NCBI GenBank assembly: GCA_039931775.1
Contig: JBDTRG010000193.1
Coordinates: forward strand, 1 to 16,200
DNA: 16,200 nt
Direction of reading: 5' to 3'
Source: CAIWHR01 sp039931775
GTDB lineage: Bacteria; Pseudomonadota; Gammaproteobacteria; Burkholderiales; Casimicrobiaceae
Made by a program: the position numbers and the translations under genes
The notes under the pieces: generated by a model
Databases searched by the model: none
What the model saw: the letters and a program-made list of their open reading frames with translations, nothing else
Told to the model about the DNA's origin: nothing
In this document: piece after piece, positions 13,870-16,200 of the stretch
Layout of the letters: each line of letters starts with the position of its first letter
How positions within the stretch are numbered: position 1 is the stretch's first letter

Positions 13870-15237
13870 GAAACCCGCGATCAGTTGCAGGACGTGATGG
13901 CGCTGATCCATGCCGACCCGCAGCTCGTGCGTGCGCACCTCCTGCGCTGCGCGTCACGCCAGTTTTCACAAGGCGATGTACAGCATTGGTGGCATCCTCC
14001 ATCGGGGCGGGGCGTACGCACCCGTTGTTCGGACGACTACCTGTGGCTGCCGCTGGCAACGTGCCGATACGTACTGTGCACCGGCGACGCCGCGGTACTC
14101 GACGAGCCGATAGCCTTCCTCGAAGGCCGTTCCCTGAAGGCGGACGAATCGTCGTACTACGATCTGCCGACGCAATCGGAGGAGAGTGCGAGTCTGTACG
14201 ACCACTGCGTGCGCGCGATCGAGCTTGGCCAGCGCTTCGGCGCGCACGGCCTGCCGCTGATGGGCTCGTGCGACTGGAACGACGGCATGAACCTCGTCGG
14301 CGCCGGCGGCAAGGGCGAAAGCGTCTGGCTGGGATTCTTTCTTTGCGCGGTCTTGACGCAGTTCGGCGAACTCGCGCAACAGCGCGGTGATGACACCTTC
14401 GCGCAGCGCTGTCGGAGCGAGGCCGCCGCGCTGCGTCAGAACGTCGAGCGGACCAGTTGGGATGGCGCGTGGTACCGCCGCGCCTACTTCGACGACGGCT
14501 CGCCGCTGGGCTCCTCGCAAAACGTCGAATGCCGCATCGATTCGATCGTGCAGAGCTGGTCGGTCCTATCCGGAGCGGGCGATCCGACGCACGCACGCGC
14601 GGCCATGGACGCCGTCGATCGCCATCTCGTCCGACGGGACGGCGCGTTGGTCCAGCTTCTCGATCCGCCGTTCGACAAATTCCAACCGAATCCAGGCTAC
14701 ATCGAGGGCTATCTGCGTGGCGTGCGTGAGAACGGGGGCCAGTACACCCATGCCGCAGCCTGGGTCGGGATGGCGTTCGCGGCGCTCGGTGATGCGGAAC
14801 GTGCGTGGGAGGTCTTCACCATGATCAATCCCATCAACCACGCAACCTCGGCCGATGCGCTCTCGATCTACAAGACGGAACCCTACGTTCTCGCGTCCGA
14901 CGTCTACGCACTCGCGCCGCACGTCGGCCGCGGCGGCTGGACCTGGTACACCGGTTCGGCAGGATGGACGTATCGGTTCATTGTTGAATCGCTGCTGGGT
15001 TTGCGACTCAACGTAAACAAGCTGTATTTCACGCCGTGCCCGCCCGCGGACTGGACGACATTCACCCTGAACTATCGTCATCGGGACACGGTCTACCACA
15101 TCGGAGTCGTGCAGGCCGCCGGTGGCGTGGCGCGGGTGACGCGGGACGGTGTCGAGCAGAGCGACCAGGCCATTCCTTTGGTGGATGACCACCAGGAACA
15201 CGTGGTCGCTGTGCACCTGCCACGTGCGCACCGGTAA
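13870..15237 (+). pseudogene. C-terminal GH94 domain of a cyclic beta-1,2-glucan synthase-type protein (5'-truncated)
   Basis: A GH94-type domain, the phosphorylase-like C-terminal part of NdvB/ChvB-like cyclic beta-1,2-glucan synthases (family proteins are typically well over 2000 residues; here about 450). Visible: TRDQLQDVMAL, QFSQGDVQHWWHPPSGRGVR, CSDDYLWLPLA, GSCDWNDGMN (with the DWND aspartate, the GH94 acid), NVECRIDSIVQSWSVLSG, YKTEPYVLASDVYA and GGWTWYTGSAGWTYR. The C-terminus is complete. Homology begins before the first usable start (TTG at 13885), with an in-frame stop just upstream at 13867-13869, so the 5' part (GT84 and transmembrane domains) has been lost. The catalytic region is mostly present and uninterrupted, so an expressed orphan phosphorylase-like protein is possible. 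It ends 11 bp before gnd and the stop overlaps gnd's AAGGAG. Confidence 0.82.
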
Positions 15238-15248
15238 GGAGACGCAAG

Positions 15249-16200
15249 ATGCAAATCGGCGTGATCGGATTGGGACGTATGGGGTCGAACATGGTGCGGC
15301 GCCTGGCCAAAGGGGGCCACGCGTGCGTGGTTTATGACGTGCACGCCAAGGCGGTCAAGGATGCGAGCCAGCACGGAGTCGTCGGCACGACTTCGGTAGA
15401 GAAGCTGGTCGCGGGCTTGGCCAAGCCGCGCGCGGTCTGGCTGATGGTGCCCGCGGCCGCGGTCGATCAAGAGCTCGCCAAGCTGACGCCACTGCTCGAA
15501 GCCGGCGACATCGTCATCGATGGCGGCAACTCCTACTACCGCGACGATATCCGCCGTGCCGTCGAGTTGAAACCTCGAAACATCCATTTTGTCGACGTCG
15601 GGACGAGCGGGGGAGTGGCGGGCCTCGAGCGCGGCTATTGCCTGATGATCGGTGGCGAGAAGGCGATCGTCGAGCACCTTGCCCCGATTTTTGCGACCCT
15701 CGCGCCCGGCGCGGACGCCGCGCCACGCACGCTCGGCCGCAAGAAGCGCAACAGCACCGCCGAAGAGGGCTACCTGCATTGCGGGCCGCATGGAGCGGGC
15801 CACTTCGTCAAGATGGTTCACAATGGCATCGAGTATGGCTTGATGGCTGCCTATGCGGAGGGACTGAACATCCTGCGCCATGCCGACGCCGGCAAGCGGC
15901 CGCAGACGACGGATGCGGAGACGGCACCCATGAGGGATCCGGAGTATTACCAATATGAAATGGACCTGCCCGACATTGCGGAGGTCTGGCGCCGCGGCAG
16001 CGTGATCGGCTCGTGGCTTCTGGACCTCACCGCCAGTGCGCTCGCCGGCGACCCCGGCCTGAAGAATTACGCGGGTCGCGTGTCGGATTCGGGCGAGGGG
16101 CGTTGGACGATTGCGGCAGCGGTCGACGAAGGCGTGCCGGCATCGGTGATCAGCGCGGCACTCTTTGGGCGCTTCGAATCTCGGGGCAACGCCGACTACG
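15249..16200 (+). CDS. gnd: 6-phosphogluconate dehydrogenase (decarboxylating), short NAD-type (partial)
   Basis: The first 317 residues of a 6-phosphogluconate dehydrogenase; the gene is cut by the right edge. It oxidises and decarboxylates 6-phosphogluconate to ribulose 5-phosphate. The Rossmann start MQIGVIGLGRMGSNMVRRL, DGGNSYYRDDIRRA (91-104), VDVGTSGGVAGLERGYCLMIGG (116-136) and GAGHFVKMVHNGIEYGLM are characteristic. The second beta strand ends VVYDVHAKAV, with an Asp at residue 30 where NADP-type enzymes usually have NRT; this suggests NAD preference, as in the short-type enzymes of about 300-350 residues. The start has AAGGAG at 15236-15241, 7 bases upstream, overlapping the stop of the GH94 gene. 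It is probably co-transcribed with the latter. Confidence 0.94.
   Translation, partial: MQIGVIGLGRMGSNMVRRLAKGGHACVVYDVHAKAVKDASQHGVVGTTSVEKLVAGLAKPRAVWLMVPAAAVDQELAKLTPLLEAGDIVIDGGNSYYRDDIRRAVELKPRNIHFVDVGTSGGVAGLERGYCLMIGGEKAIVEHLAPIFATLAPGADAAPRTLGRKKRNSTAEEGYLHCGPHGAGHFVKMVHNGIEYGLMAAYAEGLNILRHADAGKRPQTTDAETAPMRDPEYYQYEMDLPDIAEVWRRGSVIGSWLLDLTASALAGDPGLKNYAGRVSDSGEGRWTIAAAVDEGVPASVISAALFGRFESRGNADY

Noticed and set aside
1..16200. CRISPR array, tRNA or rRNA gene
   Set aside because: No regularly spaced repeats and no recognisable tRNA or rRNA sequence were seen on reading the window.

Overview
The window is GC-rich, densely packed bacterial DNA. Gene content (a TRAP transporter catabolic operon with a GntR/FCD regulator and an SMP-30 lactonase, PPK2, DUF2254, cyclic-glucan-synthase-type GH94) fits a proteobacterium, most likely a betaproteobacterium of the Burkholderiales. 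This placement is inferred from gene style, not from a marker gene. There are no rRNA, tRNA or CRISPR features.

Region 1 (1-4450, minus strand) is one compact catabolic operon read leftwards: SMP-30/gluconolactonase-like protein, GntR/FCD regulator, isopropylmalate/isocitrate-type NAD dehydrogenase, Gfo/Idh/MocA oxidoreductase and a TRAP substrate-binding protein that runs off the left edge. Genes overlap by ATGA or are 7-23 bp apart. A perfect 22-bp palindrome overlies the predicted -10 box, a strong candidate operator for the operon's own GntR protein. The set looks like uptake and oxidation of a sugar acid or similar hydroxy acid; the substrate cannot be read from sequence.

Region 2 (about 4451-5697) is a scar. 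The 3' half of an IS3-family element, frameshifted and missing its 5' half, is fused to the C-terminal two thirds of a short-chain dehydrogenase that also carries an in-frame stop.

Region 3 (5698-16200) is an accessory stress/carbon-energy segment: DUF2254 membrane protein, PPK2 polyphosphate kinase preceded by an in-frame mosaic remnant of a plasma-membrane H+-type P-type ATPase, a tandem PRC-barrel protein, a possible general-stress protein, transketolase, a single PRC-barrel protein, an orphan C-terminal GH94 domain of a cyclic beta-1,2-glucan synthase, and a short-type 6-phosphogluconate dehydrogenase cut by the right edge. Transketolase and 6-phosphogluconate dehydrogenase belong to the pentose phosphate pathway, and PPK2 moves phosphate between polyphosphate and nucleotides. 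The remnants (ATPase, GH94, SDR, IS3) show repeated deletion and rearrangement, as expected of horizontally moving accessory DNA. I see no clearly new defence or signalling system; the best leads are the palindromic operator with its uncharacterised catabolic operon, the mosaic ATPase remnant and the orphan GH94 domain linked to gnd.
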